Assembly: GCA_947491945.1 (NCBI GenBank) | Contig: CANLLN010000015.1 | Coordinates: 1-64,000, forward strand | Direction of reading: 5' to 3' | DNA: 64,000 nucleotides | DNA from: an uncultured Carboxylicivirga sp. | GTDB lineage: Bacteria; Bacteroidota; Bacteroidia; Bacteroidales; Marinilabiliaceae | Shown here: positions 35,286-45,193 of the stretch, one piece after another | Layout of the letters: each line of letters begins with the position of its first letter | How positions within the stretch are numbered: the first letter of the stretch is position 1 | The notes under the pieces: generated by a model | The model's input: the letters and a program-made list of their open reading frames with translations, nothing else | Told to the model about the DNA's origin: nothing | Database searches by the model: none | Program-made: the position numbers and the translations under genes

Positions 35286-35423
35286 TTGTTGTGAGTATTG
35301 TTTTTCATCGATCGCATCAATCATAAATGCCAGGGCGAACCATCAAGGTGCAAGATGTTGCAGCGGTTTGATGAAATTTGATTTTTTACAATCGATCACT
35401 ATCCGCAAAAAAATGTTAACTTT

Positions 35424-35624
35424 ATGCTTATGTGTAAGTATAGAAACATCCTTATAATTATTGCCTTAGCGCTCATCGCAGTGAATGTAGCCTTTATCGA
35501 TTATGGTGATCTAAGCTGGTCGGTGAATAAGGGCAGTTACCTGGGAATAGTCTCCATGGTCTTGTTAATCATAAGCATGGTACTCTCCAATCGGCATGAG
35601 GAAAGGCACAAAGATCAGAAATAA
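35424..35624 (+). CDS. Small two-helix membrane protein
   Basis: A 66-aa protein with two hydrophobic helices (NILIIIALALIAVNVAFI and YLGIVSMVLLIISMVL) and a charged C-terminal tail (NRHEERHKDQK). No family recognised. Its ATG is 140 bases after the previous stop and it ends 28 bases before the SIMPL start. It reads as a genuine gene because it keeps the helix pattern and a charged tail, but confidence is moderate. Confidence 0.6.
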   Translation: MLMCKYRNILIIIALALIAVNVAFIDYGDLSWSVNKGSYLGIVSMVLLIISMVLSNRHEERHKDQK

Positions 35625-35652
35625 TATAAGCACACACATCAATACACTTCTT

Positions 35653-36360
35653 ATGAAGAACTTAGATTGGATAAAAGCAGCGATGTTGTCAGTGGCGCTG
35701 TTAGGCGCTGGTTACTTTGTGGGTAACATGCACAAAACAGGGAAGAAGTATGACCGCTTTGTGCAGGTGAAGGGTCTCTCAGAGCGCGAGGTAGAAGCCG
35801 ATCTCGCTGTATGGCCTATTAATATAAACCTAGCCGGAAACGATCTGGTGGCTCTAAAAAAGAAAATTGAGGCACAGAATACGCTTGTGTATGACTACTT
35901 TTTAAAGCAAGGCTTTAGCGATACAGAGCTGAGTAAAGGCGTTACCACCATTAACGATGCCCATGCCAATCCTTATAATAATGCTCAAAATAGAGCATTT
36001 CGTTACATTGCCAAGTCGGAGTTTACGGTGCGCACTGGCGATGTGAAAAAGCTACAGAAGGCTTTAGGAGAATCACTGGAGTTGATAGAAAAAAACATAT
36101 TGCTCAGTTCAAAAAATGACTGGCGACCCATTGAATACATCTTTACCGGACTAAATGATATTAAGCCTTCCATGATTGAGGAAGCCACCAAGAATGCCCG
36201 TAAAGTCGCTGAAAAATTTGCCCGCGACTCAGATTCTGAGGTGGGTGAAATCAGAAAGGCCAATCAGGGTTTGTTTACCATTAACGACCGTGACTATAAC
36301 ACGCCTGAGATAAAGATTATCAGGGTGGTGTCAACCATTGACTTTCAGCTTAAGAATTAG
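35653..36360 (+). CDS. SIMPL-domain protein
   Basis: A 235-aa protein anchored by an N-terminal hydrophobic helix (WIKAAMLSVALLGAGYFVG), followed by a SIMPL/DUF541 domain. Visible is FVQVKGLSEREVEADLAVWPI at the domain start, then VTTINDAHANPYNN, and a C-terminal IKIIRVVSTIDFQL. Members of this fold sit in the periplasm; their function is poorly known. Start 35653 is the first ATG after a short leader. It ends before an 18-bp palindrome. Confidence 0.85.
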   Translation: MKNLDWIKAAMLSVALLGAGYFVGNMHKTGKKYDRFVQVKGLSEREVEADLAVWPININLAGNDLVALKKKIEAQNTLVYDYFLKQGFSDTELSKGVTTINDAHANPYNNAQNRAFRYIAKSEFTVRTGDVKKLQKALGESLELIEKNILLSSKNDWRPIEYIFTGLNDIKPSMIEEATKNARKVAEKFARDSDSEVGEIRKANQGLFTINDRDYNTPEIKIIRVVSTIDFQLKN

Positions 36361-36384
36361 AAGGTTATTTAAGCGAAATTATTT

Positions 36385-36434
36385 AATTTATCGGATGACT
36401 AAACGTATTAGATACCTTAGTCATCCGATAAATT
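36385..36434. terminator. 18-bp perfect stem between convergent genes
   Basis: Arms at 36385-36402 and 36417-36434 pair perfectly around a 14-base loop; it lies between SIMPL (+) and the double-NTF2 lipoprotein (-) and probably stops both. T-rich on both sides but without a long T run. Confidence 0.75.
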
Positions 36435-36446
36435 TTGTGACACGCT

Positions 36447-37484
36447 CTACTCATTTTGTGGTGGAAAGGAAGGATCAACGGCACTGCGGTAGTAACTGCG
36501 AAAGCCAGTCACGGCCTCACTCAGGTCAGGAATCCCCAGCATTACATCTCCCTCGGTATAATAATCGCGCGAGTAATATATATTAGAGGTGCCTTCAACA
36601 AATTTAACAATCGACATACCGGGTGCCGAGAAGGAGGCTCCGTTAAACTCCCCACTCATGGTCCAGGTAGCCATATACACATCGTTCACCAGTGTTTCAT
36701 CCTCCACTGTGGTAATCAGGTTGACTGAACCTTCAAACAGACGTGCCAGAAAAGCCGCCATGGTCTCGGATCCATCTATGCTGACGATGGGATCGCGATA
36801 GGCGTATTCGGTACTAAGCATTGGCAGGATATTCATCCAGTTTTCCGCATTTATTTCAACCAGATTTCTGGCCACTGTAAGCTGATCGGTACTAAAGAGT
36901 GTTTGTGTACTTTTTAACTGGCTTTTAATGGCAGAGGAAGGAGGTGCAAACGGACACTCAAAGGTAGGATCTACTGCACAGCGGTAATAGGTTCTGAAAG
37001 CACCAATGGCCTCATCCAACCCCGGTATGGTTACCATTATGTCACCTTCGGAATAATAGTCTCGTTGATAGTAAACCAACTCTGAGTTGGGCATGAATTT
37101 AAAGATGGAGATACCACGGGCCTCGTAGGGTACTTCGAGAAAATCGCCTGACATGATCCATGTTGCACAGTAGGTATCGCCGCTCAGGGTTTCGTCTTCC
37201 ACTATGGTTACAAGGTTGGGTGAGGCCTCTTTAATCAGGCGATTAAGAAACTCGGTCATGTCTTCAATGCCGTTGATGTCAACGATGGGATCATGGTACT
37301 CAATATCGTCAGTGTAATAGGGAAGAATGTCATCCACATCGGGGGCTTGCACTTCAAGCAGGGCACGGCCTATGGTCATTCTTTTCTCATAAAGATTAGG
37401 AGTGTCGTCGTCTGAACAGCCGGGCGCAATTAGAAGTAGTATCAGACCAAGAAATAGCGTGTAGGCTTGGATAAATTGCTTCAT
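36447..37484 (-). CDS. Lipoprotein with two tandem SnoaL/NTF2-like domains
   Basis: A 345-aa lipoprotein (signal LFLGLILLLIAPGCSDDD). Two copies of a SnoaL/NTF2-like domain follow: the first around residues 35-175 (IEYHDPIVDINGIEDM, LVTIVEDETLSGDTYCATW) and the second around residues 205-340 (YAYRDPIVSIDGSETM, LITTVEDETLVNDVYMATW). The shared blocks show an internal duplication. NTF2-like pockets bind small hydrophobic ligands or catalyse isomerisation; no ligand can be named. It is convergent with SIMPL and divergent from the acyl-CoA synthetase gene. Confidence 0.82.
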   Translation of the reverse strand: MKQFIQAYTLFLGLILLLIAPGCSDDDTPNLYEKRMTIGRALLEVQAPDVDDILPYYTDDIEYHDPIVDINGIEDMTEFLNRLIKEASPNLVTIVEDETLSGDTYCATWIMSGDFLEVPYEARGISIFKFMPNSELVYYQRDYYSEGDIMVTIPGLDEAIGAFRTYYRCAVDPTFECPFAPPSSAIKSQLKSTQTLFSTDQLTVARNLVEINAENWMNILPMLSTEYAYRDPIVSIDGSETMAAFLARLFEGSVNLITTVEDETLVNDVYMATWTMSGEFNGASFSAPGMSIVKFVEGTSNIYYSRDYYTEGDVMLGIPDLSEAVTGFRSYYRSAVDPSFPPQNE

Positions 37485-37628
37485 GTTTCATCTTTTTGGA
37501 GGTGAATTCATTGTTTTCCCATACAATTTACTTCAAAATATAATTAATGGAAAGTTTAATGGAGATATATTTTCTTGAGCTCTACAGTCTTGTTAGTTAT
37601 TGAAAAACAGCGATATACAGGGTGGTGA

Positions 37629-37656
37629 TTGAACTTTTAAAAAAATTATATCTTTG
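37629..37656 (+). promoter_or_regulatory. Promoter of the acyl-CoA synthetase gene
   Basis: TTG at 37629-37631, 17 bases, TATCTTTG at 37649-37656, a full -7 match. The leader before ATG 37696 is about 30 bases; a TTG start at 37654 lies inside the element and is rejected. Confidence 0.65.
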
Positions 37657-37695
37657 TCGATCGAATTTGAGTGGAAAATCCAACAAATCAGATTT

Positions 37696-39510
37696 ATGGA
37701 GATAAAAAGGACTTTTGATTTACTTGCTAACCTGAAGCAAAACATCAAGAAAGACGATATACTATGTGCCAAGCGCAATGGCGACTGGGTGAAGTTTAGT
37801 GTGCAGGAATATGGCGATCAGGCTCGTTCATTTGGTTATGGCCTGATGGCCAAAGGCTTTAAGAAAGGTGATAAGATTGCCACGGTGTCGAACAACCGGC
37901 CTGAGTGGAACTTTGTGGACATGGGTATGTCGATGATTGGCGTAGTACATGTGCCTATCTATCCCACTATTTCCGATGAGGAGTATCGCTACATACTTGA
38001 GCACAGCGAAGCGCGAATGCTTTTGGTGTCAGACATAGTGCTTTACCGGCGCCTTAAAGAGATAGCAGCCGACATTGACAGTATCAAAGAGATTTATACC
38101 TTCAACGATATTAAAGGGGCACCCAATTGGAGTGAGATCATTGAGTTGGGTGAACAGGAACGCAGCCTGCGTAAGGAAGAGTATAGAGCAATACGCGCCG
38201 GCATTAGCGAGGACGACCTGGCATCGATTATCTATACCTCCGGCACCACGGGAAATCCCAAGGGGGTAATGTTGAGTCATAAAAACTTCATCAGCAATAT
38301 GAAGGATGCATTAGATCGTTATCCGCTAAATCAATCCGATCGTATTTTAAGCTTCCTGCCGCTGTGTCATGTTTACGAGCGAATGATCAACTACCTGTAT
38401 CAGTATAATGGTTGTAGCATCTATTATGCCGAAAATTTGGGTACCATTGCCCAGGATTTGAAAGACATACAGGCCAATGCCTTTGTTACGGTTCCGCGTG
38501 TTATTGAGCGCATCTATGATAAGTTGGTGTCGCGCGGTAATGATCTGTCGGGCTTGCAAAAAGCCATTTTTTTCTGGGCCATGAAGCTGGGCGAGCGTTA
38601 TCGTGTTAACGGTAAAAACTATCCTTTGTATGCCTTTAAGCTAAAGCTGGCTCGTAAGCTGGTGTTCTCAAAGTGGCAGAAGGCCTTTGGTGGTAAGCTG
38701 CGTTTTGCTGTAAGTGGAGGTGCTGCCTTGCAACCCCGCCTGAGTCGTTTGTTTTTTGCGGCCGGCATTCCCCTGATGGAAGGTTACGGACTTACCGAGA
38801 CGGCACCGGTGATTGCCTCCAACCACACAAGTAGTTCGGGTAACCTGATGATTGGCACGGTGGGCACGGTGTTCGACAGCGTGGAGCTGCGCATTGAAGA
38901 TGACGGTGAGATATTGGTGAAAGGCCCTAATGTGATGATGGGCTATTACAAAGACCCCAAAACTACTGCCGAGGTGATCAACAAGGAGGGATGGTTTCAT
39001 ACCGGTGATATTGGCACGCTTATCAAGGGTAGATTCTTAAAGATTACCGATCGTAAAAAAGAGATGTTTAAGCTTAGTAATGGCAAATACATTGCGCCTC
39101 AGGCCATAGAAAACCTGCTGAAGGAGTCGGATTTTATTGAGCAGGCCATTATTGTGGGCGAGAGTGAGAAATACGCCGGCGCCTTGCTGTCGCCCAACTT
39201 TGAATTCCTGCACCTGTGGGCGCACGATCATAAGGTTCATTTTCGCGATAATCAGGAGTTGATACAGCATGAAAAGGTGACGGCTGTTTTCCGTAAGGAG
39301 GTAATGCGCTTCAATAAGATGATTGGCAAGCACGAAGAGGTGAAGCGTTTCCGCCTGGTTCATGAGGCCTGGACGTCGCCCACCGGCGAGTTGTCGCCCA
39401 CACTAAAACTAAGGCGCAGAGTGATTTATAAAAAATATGCTGATGTACTGCGCGATATGTATAACTACGACGAGCACGAAGAGAATAAAGGATCCATTAA
39501 GTTCAGTTAA
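37696..39510 (+). CDS. Long-chain acyl-CoA synthetase (AMP-forming)
   Basis: A 604-aa ANL-superfamily enzyme of the long-chain fatty acid:CoA ligase group. The AMP-binding signature is IIYTSGTTGNPKGVMLSHKN, followed by SFLPLCHVYERM, GYGLTETAPVIASN, GWFHTGDIG and the C-terminal lid motif DRKKEMFKLSNGKYIAPQ. It activates fatty acids for lipid synthesis or breakdown, working at the inner face of the membrane. The length and the insert after CHVYERM match the bacterial LACS of the FadD15/long type. Monocistronic with its own promoter. Confidence 0.93.
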   Translation: MEIKRTFDLLANLKQNIKKDDILCAKRNGDWVKFSVQEYGDQARSFGYGLMAKGFKKGDKIATVSNNRPEWNFVDMGMSMIGVVHVPIYPTISDEEYRYILEHSEARMLLVSDIVLYRRLKEIAADIDSIKEIYTFNDIKGAPNWSEIIELGEQERSLRKEEYRAIRAGISEDDLASIIYTSGTTGNPKGVMLSHKNFISNMKDALDRYPLNQSDRILSFLPLCHVYERMINYLYQYNGCSIYYAENLGTIAQDLKDIQANAFVTVPRVIERIYDKLVSRGNDLSGLQKAIFFWAMKLGERYRVNGKNYPLYAFKLKLARKLVFSKWQKAFGGKLRFAVSGGAALQPRLSRLFFAAGIPLMEGYGLTETAPVIASNHTSSSGNLMIGTVGTVFDSVELRIEDDGEILVKGPNVMMGYYKDPKTTAEVINKEGWFHTGDIGTLIKGRFLKITDRKKEMFKLSNGKYIAPQAIENLLKESDFIEQAIIVGESEKYAGALLSPNFEFLHLWAHDHKVHFRDNQELIQHEKVTAVFRKEVMRFNKMIGKHEEVKRFRLVHEAWTSPTGELSPTLKLRRRVIYKKYADVLRDMYNYDEHEENKGSIKFS

Positions 39511-39525
39511 GCAAACGCCGCACAT

Positions 39526-39552
39526 GCCTGAGAATTAGAAGCAGTCTCAGGC
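39526..39552 (+). terminator. Stem-loop after the acyl-CoA synthetase gene
   Basis: GCCTGAGA pairs perfectly with TCTCAGGC around 11 bases. No T run follows, so termination is uncertain. Confidence 0.45.
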
Positions 39553-39643
39553 GGCGGGATGGGGATCGTTATCGACTTAAACAATATCTCAAACACAATT
39601 GGATAGCCTCTTATTATTGATCAAATTTTGGAGGATGAGGCGC

Positions 39644-40222
39644 TTACTTACCCTTGCGCAGGGGTACTGGATTTTTCTGTGCCAGATGGCGTGTTCTGAA
39701 CACCCCTGAATTGGCCAGTCGTATGTCTTCCAGGGTGTAGAAGGCCTTGGGGTTAAACTTTTTAATGATTCCGGTTACCTCCGGTAAATCCTTGCGCTTG
39801 AGCACGCAATAAATAATATTTACATTGCCCTTACTGCCGTGGGCATTTAGGTAGGTTACTCCGTAGCCTGCCTCGCTTAGGTTTTGTATTAGGTAGGTGC
39901 CGGGTTTTTGGGTGACAATTTGTATATTTACATAACCCAGTGCCAGCCGCTCTTCAATTTTCAAGCCCACATAATTACCCATGGCAAAGCCGCCTGCATA
40001 GGCCACAAAGTACAGCCAGTTATCCAGGTTCTGCATGATTTTTGACATGGCAAGTAGCCAAATGAGTATCTCGAAGAAGCCCAGTATAGGTGCCAATATC
40101 TTTAGCCCTTTTGAAATAAACACGATGCGCAGGGTGCCAATGGTTACGTCGGCCACCCGCGAAAGGAAAATCAGCAGGGGAATGGCAATGTAGGTCACGG
40201 TAAAGCTATCGATGGTGGCCAT
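39644..40222 (-). CDS. UPF0316/DUF2179 membrane protein
   Basis: A 192-aa protein with three hydrophobic helices at the N-terminus (IAIPLLIFLSRVADVTIGTL, LAPILGFFEILIWLLAM, YFVAYAGGFAMGNYVGLKIE) and a cytoplasmic DUF2179-like domain at the C-terminus (YLIQNLSEAGYGVTYLNAHG, IIYCVLKRKDLPEV, FYTLEDIR). This is the UPF0316 layout. The role is unknown. Monocistronic. Confidence 0.88.
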   Translation of the reverse strand: MATIDSFTVTYIAIPLLIFLSRVADVTIGTLRIVFISKGLKILAPILGFFEILIWLLAMSKIMQNLDNWLYFVAYAGGFAMGNYVGLKIEERLALGYVNIQIVTQKPGTYLIQNLSEAGYGVTYLNAHGSKGNVNIIYCVLKRKDLPEVTGIIKKFNPKAFYTLEDIRLANSGVFRTRHLAQKNPVPLRKGK

Positions 40223-40354
40223 GGTATTTGATCTTGTGTTGGTAAAGTGTTTAACAGAAAAAAATCAACCTCTATCAGGGGATGAAATTAAGAAAAAATA
40301 TACTGCCTTGCAGCCTCGACCCGGAAAGTAATTTCAAGATCGTAAAACGGTATT

Positions 40355-40384
40355 AAAAAAGGCCCTGGAATTGCTTCCAAGGCC
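40355..40384 (-). terminator. Terminator after pgi
   Basis: On the minus strand AGGCC-TT-GGAA pairs with TTCC-AG-GGCCT around GCAA, followed by TTTTTT. Confidence 0.85.
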
Positions 40385-40437
40385 TGCTTTATACTGTTAG
40401 TCGTCTCTGTACTGACTACTTTCGGCTAAGTAATTTA

Positions 40438-42087
40438 TTATTTACGCATGGCCTTATAAGCATTCACCAGACCATTGGTAGAGGCATCGTGCGAGCTTAC
40501 CTCGTCATCATTCTGCAGCTCGGGCAATATGGCATTGGCCAATTGCTTACCCAGCTCAACACCCCACTGATCAAAGCTGTAAATGTTCCAGATAATGCCC
40601 TGAACAAATATCTTATGCTCGTACATGGCGATAAGGGCACCCAGCGTGCGAGGGTTCAGTTCCTTCATCAGAATTGAGTTGGTGGGTATATTGCCCAGGA
40701 ATACCTTGTAAGGCAACAGTGCCGCAATCTCTGCCTCTGACTTACCGGCTGCCTTCAATTCAGCGCTCACCTGTTCCTCAGTTTTTCCCAGCATCATGGC
40801 TTCTGTCTGTGCAAAAAAGTTAGCGAGTAACTTAGGATGATGATCGCTCAGTGGGTTATGGCTCTTGGCTGTGGCCATAAAATCGCAGGGAATCAGCTTG
40901 GTACCCTGGTGTATCAGCTGGTAAAAAGCATGCTGGCCGTTGGTGCCGGGCTCGCCCCACAGGATAGGTCCTGTCTGGTAATTTACACGTTCCCCATTGC
41001 GGTCAACGTACTTACCGTTACTCTCCATATTGCCTTGCTGGAAATAGGCTGAGAAACGGTGCATATACTGATCGTAGGGTAGTATGGCTTCTGTTTCGGC
41101 GCCATAGAAGTTATTGTACCAGATACCAATCATGGCCAGTATCACCGGTAGGTTCTTATCAAAAGCGCTGGTTTTAAAATGCTGATCCATGGCATGGGCA
41201 CCTTCCAGTAGCTCGCGAAAATTGTCGAAGCCAATGCCGCAGGCAATGCTCAATCCAATGGCCGACCACAAGGAGTAACGACCTCCCACCCAGTTCCAGA
41301 ATTCGAACATATTGGCGGTGTCAATGCCAAAGGCTGATACGGCTTCGGCGTTGGTTGACAGTGCTACGAAGTGCTTGGCTACGGCAGCCTCATCCTGGGC
41401 AGCCTCCAGAAACCACGATTTGGCTGAGTTGGCATTGGTCATGGTCTCCTGCGTAGTAAAGGTTTTAGAGGCAATGATGAAAAGTGTGGTTTCCGGATTA
41501 ACCACTTTCAAGGCCTCGGCAATGTGTGTACCATCCACATTGGATACAAAGTGCAGGTTTACATTCTTCTTATAGGGTTTCAGCGCCTCGGTCACCATTA
41601 GGGGACCCAGGTCAGAACCACCAATGCCAATGTTCACAATGTCGGTAATGGCTTTGCCGCTGTATCCTTTCCATTCGCCGGAAATGATTTTCTCCGAGAA
41701 GGCCTTCATCTGATCCAGCACTTGGTTAACGGCAGGCATCACATCTTCGCCATCCACCATTACAGGTGTATTGCTGCGGTTACGCAGTGCAGTGTGCAGC
41801 ACGGCGCGTCCTTCGGTTACGTTAATGGCCTCGCCGGCAAAAACACTGTCAATGGCACTTTTCAGTCCACATTCCTCAGCCAGTTGAAGCAATAAGCTCA
41901 TCACCTTGTCATCGATGCGGTTTTTGGAGTAATCCACCAGGATGTCTTCAAAACGCAAAGTGTATTTTTCAAAGCGCTGATTATCCTTGGCAAAAAGATC
42001 TTTTATATGCGTGCCCTCGAACTGGGCATAATATGCCTCAAGTTCTTTCCACGCCTTTGTGGTTGTGGGATTAATACCTGGTAACAT
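40438..42087 (-). CDS. pgi: Glucose-6-phosphate isomerase
   Basis: A 549-aa enzyme, the same length as E. coli Pgi. It interconverts glucose-6-phosphate and fructose-6-phosphate in glycolysis. Signatures are [42 protein letters not shown] and [14 protein letters not shown]. The start is [13 protein letters not shown] at 42087; a longer reading to 42141 adds 18 residues with no family match. It lies downstream of gpsA and lysS on the same strand, the lysS-gpsA-pgi order seen in many Bacteroidetes. Confidence 0.96.
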   Translation of the reverse strand: MLPGINPTTTKAWKELEAYYAQFEGTHIKDLFAKDNQRFEKYTLRFEDILVDYSKNRIDDKVMSLLLQLAEECGLKSAIDSVFAGEAINVTEGRAVLHTALRNRSNTPVMVDGEDVMPAVNQVLDQMKAFSEKIISGEWKGYSGKAITDIVNIGIGGSDLGPLMVTEALKPYKKNVNLHFVSNVDGTHIAEALKVVNPETTLFIIASKTFTTQETMTNANSAKSWFLEAAQDEAAVAKHFVALSTNAEAVSAFGIDTANMFEFWNWVGGRYSLWSAIGLSIACGIGFDNFRELLEGAHAMDQHFKTSAFDKNLPVILAMIGIWYNNFYGAETEAILPYDQYMHRFSAYFQQGNMESNGKYVDRNGERVNYQTGPILWGEPGTNGQHAFYQLIHQGTKLIPCDFMATAKSHNPLSDHHPKLLANFFAQTEAMMLGKTEEQVSAELKAAGKSEAEIAALLPYKVFLGNIPTNSILMKELNPRTLGALIAMYEHKIFVQGIIWNIYSFDQWGVELGKQLANAILPELQNDDEVSSHDASTNGLVNAYKAMRK

Positions 42088-42194
42088 GTTAGTTGTATTT
42101 GTTTGTTTGTATTGATGTCTTTTTGATAAGCTGTCAGCCAATGGCTGATAGCTATTCGCTCGTTGCGTAATCTGCAGGCTTTCTAAGGGCTCTT

Positions 42195-43190
42195 TTATCG
42201 AAGATGTTCCGTCAGCAGGCGTATCTCCATGGAAGGCGATATCTTTTCATAGATAATATTATACACCGCCTCACAGATGGGCATGTTTACCTTGTATTTA
42301 TCGTTTATCTGGTGGATGCTCTTCACCCCGTAATAACCTTCAGCAATCATCAGCATCTCCATCTGTGCATATTTAACCGAGTAGCCTTTGCCAATCATGG
42401 TGCCAAACATGCGGTTGCGGCTAAACTGCGAATAAGCGGTCACCAGTAGGTCGCCCAGGTAGGCCGAACTCTTTATGTCGCGTGTGATGGGGTGCACAGT
42501 ATCCACAAAACGCTTCATCTCCTGTATGGCATTGGATATAAGTACTGCCTGAAAATTGTCGCCATAACCCAAGCCATGGCAAATACCCGATGCTACCGCC
42601 ATAATGTTTTTCAGCACTGCGGCATATTCGGTGCCATAAATATCATCTGATATGGTGGTCATGATATAGGGGGTCTTCATCAGACCGGCAAAAGCACGCG
42701 CTCTTTTAATGTCTTGGCAGGCAATGGTGAGGTAGGAGAGGCGCTCCAAGGCTACCTCTTCGGCGTGGCAGGGACCACTGATCACCCCAATGGAGGTGGT
42801 GGGTACCTCATATTTCTGTGCGAAATATTGGCCGATAATCAGATTTTCATCGGGCACCAGACCTTTAATGGCCGATACTACAAACTTATCGTGCAGCGGC
42901 TCTGTCAACTCTTCCAGTGGTACCTTAATAAAGGCCGAAGGAATAGCGAAGATAAGAATATCAGACTGGCGTACAATTTCGTTGATGTCATCGGAGAAGT
43001 TGATCCGCTCGGGATTAAACTCAACACTGGTAAGGTAGTTGGGGTTATGCTTACAGCGCTTAAAGGTGTCGATATGATCCCGGTTGCGAAAGTGCCAGTT
43101 GATGGATGGAACATTGTTTAATAGCATTTTAGCAATAGCGGTTGCCCAGCTTCCGCTACCGATAATACCTACCTTCGATGACTCATCCAT
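42195..43190 (-). CDS. gpsA: Glycerol-3-phosphate dehydrogenase [NAD(P)+]
   Basis: A 331-aa enzyme that reduces dihydroxyacetone phosphate to sn-glycerol-3-phosphate for phospholipid synthesis. The dinucleotide motif [16 protein letters not shown] is at the N-terminus. FVVSAIKGL has a conserved Lys, [17 protein letters not shown] is the family block, and [21 protein letters not shown] is in the helical C-half. Start 43190 is the Met just before ESSKVGIIG; an earlier Met at 43241 gives a hydrophobic extension unlike the family. It is between lysS and pgi. Confidence 0.95.
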   Translation of the reverse strand: MDESSKVGIIGSGSWATAIAKMLLNNVPSINWHFRNRDHIDTFKRCKHNPNYLTSVEFNPERINFSDDINEIVRQSDILIFAIPSAFIKVPLEELTEPLHDKFVVSAIKGLVPDENLIIGQYFAQKYEVPTTSIGVISGPCHAEEVALERLSYLTIACQDIKRARAFAGLMKTPYIMTTISDDIYGTEYAAVLKNIMAVASGICHGLGYGDNFQAVLISNAIQEMKRFVDTVHPITRDIKSSAYLGDLLVTAYSQFSRNRMFGTMIGKGYSVKYAQMEMLMIAEGYYGVKSIHQINDKYKVNMPICEAVYNIIYEKISPSMEIRLLTEHLR

Positions 43191-43276
43191 AAATTCTAAA
43201 GTTTTGATTAAAAAATAAAAATAAGACAAAAAAGGGAACATTGCCTTCTTTGTCTTATCCGTTTTACTATAATTTA

Positions 43277-44998
43277 TTAAGCTAACCAGGCGGCTACATC
43301 ATCCTGCGAAGGATTTTTCAAGCCTAGTTTATTCTTTTTGTTATATCCACAAAGATCCTGAAACAATTTTGAAGGTTTTGTTTCCTTGAGAGCATCCACT
43401 TTGCTAAAGCCGATCTTACGAATCACTTCTACCCATTCGGGGGCAATGCCCAGCTCGGTGAATTTCTCATCGCTGTCGGGCACAATGCGTTTCTCGGGTC
43501 GCATCTGCGGAAAGAATAGTACATCCTGAATGGAGTCCGAGTTGGTCATCAGCATGGTAAGGCGGTCAATGCCAATACCCATACCCGATGTGGGGGGCAT
43601 ACCATATTCGAGGGCACGCACAAAGTCATGATCGATAAACATAGCCTCGTCATCACCTTTTTCCGACAGGCGCATCTGCTCCTCAAAGCGCTCTTTCTGG
43701 TCGATGGGGTGGTTCAGCTCCGAGTAGGCATTACAAATTTCCTTGCCGTTCACCATCAGCTCAAAACGCTCGGTGAGTTCCGGATTATCGCGGTGGCGCT
43801 TGGCCAGTGGCGACATCTCAACCGGGTAGTCGGTGATGAATGTGGGTTGTATGTAGTTGCCTTCACACTTCTCGCCAAATATCTCGTCGATGAGTTTACC
43901 TTTACCCATGGAGTCGTCGATCTCAATCTCCAGCTCGCCACACACAGCACGCAGCTGCTCTTCGTTCATGCCCGACACATCAATGCCGGTGTGTTCCTTA
44001 ATAGCATCGAGGATGGAGATCCGCTTGAAAGGACGCTTGAAATCAATGGTTTTATCACCCACCTGAAGGTCGGTTTTACCATGCAGGTCAAGGGCAATTT
44101 TCTCCACCATCTCTTCGGTGAAGTCCATCATCCACTTATAATCTTTATAGGCCACGTATATTTCCATCACCGTAAACTCGGGATTATGGGTACGATCCAT
44201 TCCTTCGTTACGGAAATCTTTGGCAAACTCATACACACCATCGAAACCCCCAACGATTAATCGTTTCAGGTAAAGCTCGTTGGCAATGCGCAGGTACAAT
44301 GGAATATCCAAGGCGTTGTGGTGCGTAATAAATGGACGTGCTGCAGCACCACCTGGTATGGACTGAAGGATGGGTGTTTCCACCTCCAGGTAACCCCGCT
44401 CGTTGAAGAACTGACGCATGCTGTTCATCAGCTTGGTGCGTTTGATGAATACGTCTTTCACACCCTCGTTAACAATCAGATCAACATAGCGCTGACGGTA
44501 GCGTAACTCGGGGTCGCTAAACGCATCGTACACCTTACCATCTTTCTCTTTAACGATGGGCAATGGCTTAAGCGATTTACTTAATATGGTCATTTCCTGC
44601 ACATGAAGCGTGGTTTCGCCCATCTGCGTTTGGAAGATAAATCCTTTAACGCCAATGATATCACCAATGTCCAAAAGCTTTTTGAACACGGTATTGTAAA
44701 GTGTTTTATCCTCGCCCGGACACATATCGTCGCGGTTCAGATAAATCTGTATGCGTCCTTCCGCATCTTTTAATTCGGCAAAGGAAGCCTTGCCCATGAT
44801 GCGGCGGCTCATGATACGACCGGCTATCACCACCTCTTTCAGGTTATCTTTCGCCGGATCAAATTCCTGTTTTATCTCAGTTGACAGATGAGTGGTTTTA
44901 AATTCTGCTGCCGGATATGCGTTAATACCCAACTTGTTTAGCTCCTCTAAACTTTTTCGTCTGATAATCTCCTGTTCGCTCAGTTCCAAGGTACTCAT
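43277..44998 (-). CDS. lysS: Lysyl-tRNA synthetase, class II
   Basis: A 573-aa class II LysRS. The OB anticodon-binding domain ([21 protein letters not shown]) is followed by class II motif 2 ([20 protein letters not shown]) and motif 3 ([13 protein letters not shown]). A C-terminal extension of about 70 residues after RPEKR ([21 protein letters not shown] onward) is not in E. coli LysRS and is seen in Bacteroidetes relatives. A -7-like TATCTTTG on the minus strand (45096-45089) probably starts the lysS-gpsA-pgi run. The HAD gene diverges from here. Confidence 0.97.
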   Translation of the reverse strand: MSTLELSEQEIIRRKSLEELNKLGINAYPAAEFKTTHLSTEIKQEFDPAKDNLKEVVIAGRIMSRRIMGKASFAELKDAEGRIQIYLNRDDMCPGEDKTLYNTVFKKLLDIGDIIGVKGFIFQTQMGETTLHVQEMTILSKSLKPLPIVKEKDGKVYDAFSDPELRYRQRYVDLIVNEGVKDVFIKRTKLMNSMRQFFNERGYLEVETPILQSIPGGAAARPFITHHNALDIPLYLRIANELYLKRLIVGGFDGVYEFAKDFRNEGMDRTHNPEFTVMEIYVAYKDYKWMMDFTEEMVEKIALDLHGKTDLQVGDKTIDFKRPFKRISILDAIKEHTGIDVSGMNEEQLRAVCGELEIEIDDSMGKGKLIDEIFGEKCEGNYIQPTFITDYPVEMSPLAKRHRDNPELTERFELMVNGKEICNAYSELNHPIDQKERFEEQMRLSEKGDDEAMFIDHDFVRALEYGMPPTSGMGIGIDRLTMLMTNSDSIQDVLFFPQMRPEKRIVPDSDEKFTELGIAPEWVEVIRKIGFSKVDALKETKPSKLFQDLCGYNKKNKLGLKNPSQDDVAAWLA

Positions 44999-45088
44999 TC
45001 TATTAATCTATTTTTAGAACATTACTAAAATGACAGATTCATCTGCCAACCGTTATATTTTCGCTTATAAAAAGAGAAAAAAGTTTTG

Positions 45089-45096
45089 CAAAGATA
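45089..45096 (-). promoter_or_regulatory. -7 element for lysS
   Basis: On the minus strand TATCTTTG, a full match to TAnnTTTG, about 90 bases upstream of the lysS ATG. No clear -33 partner is seen. Confidence 0.5.
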
Positions 45097-45193
45097 ATGG
45101 TTTTCATGGAATTTGGCATTTTGCTTATTATATCTTCGTCAGATGTGCGGTAAATTAACGATAAGGGCTACATTTGTTAAAAACAATTCCGAT

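Noticed and set aside
43628-44260. 210-codon open frame antisense to lysS
   Set aside because: Shadow of the LysRS catalytic core, with no independent support.
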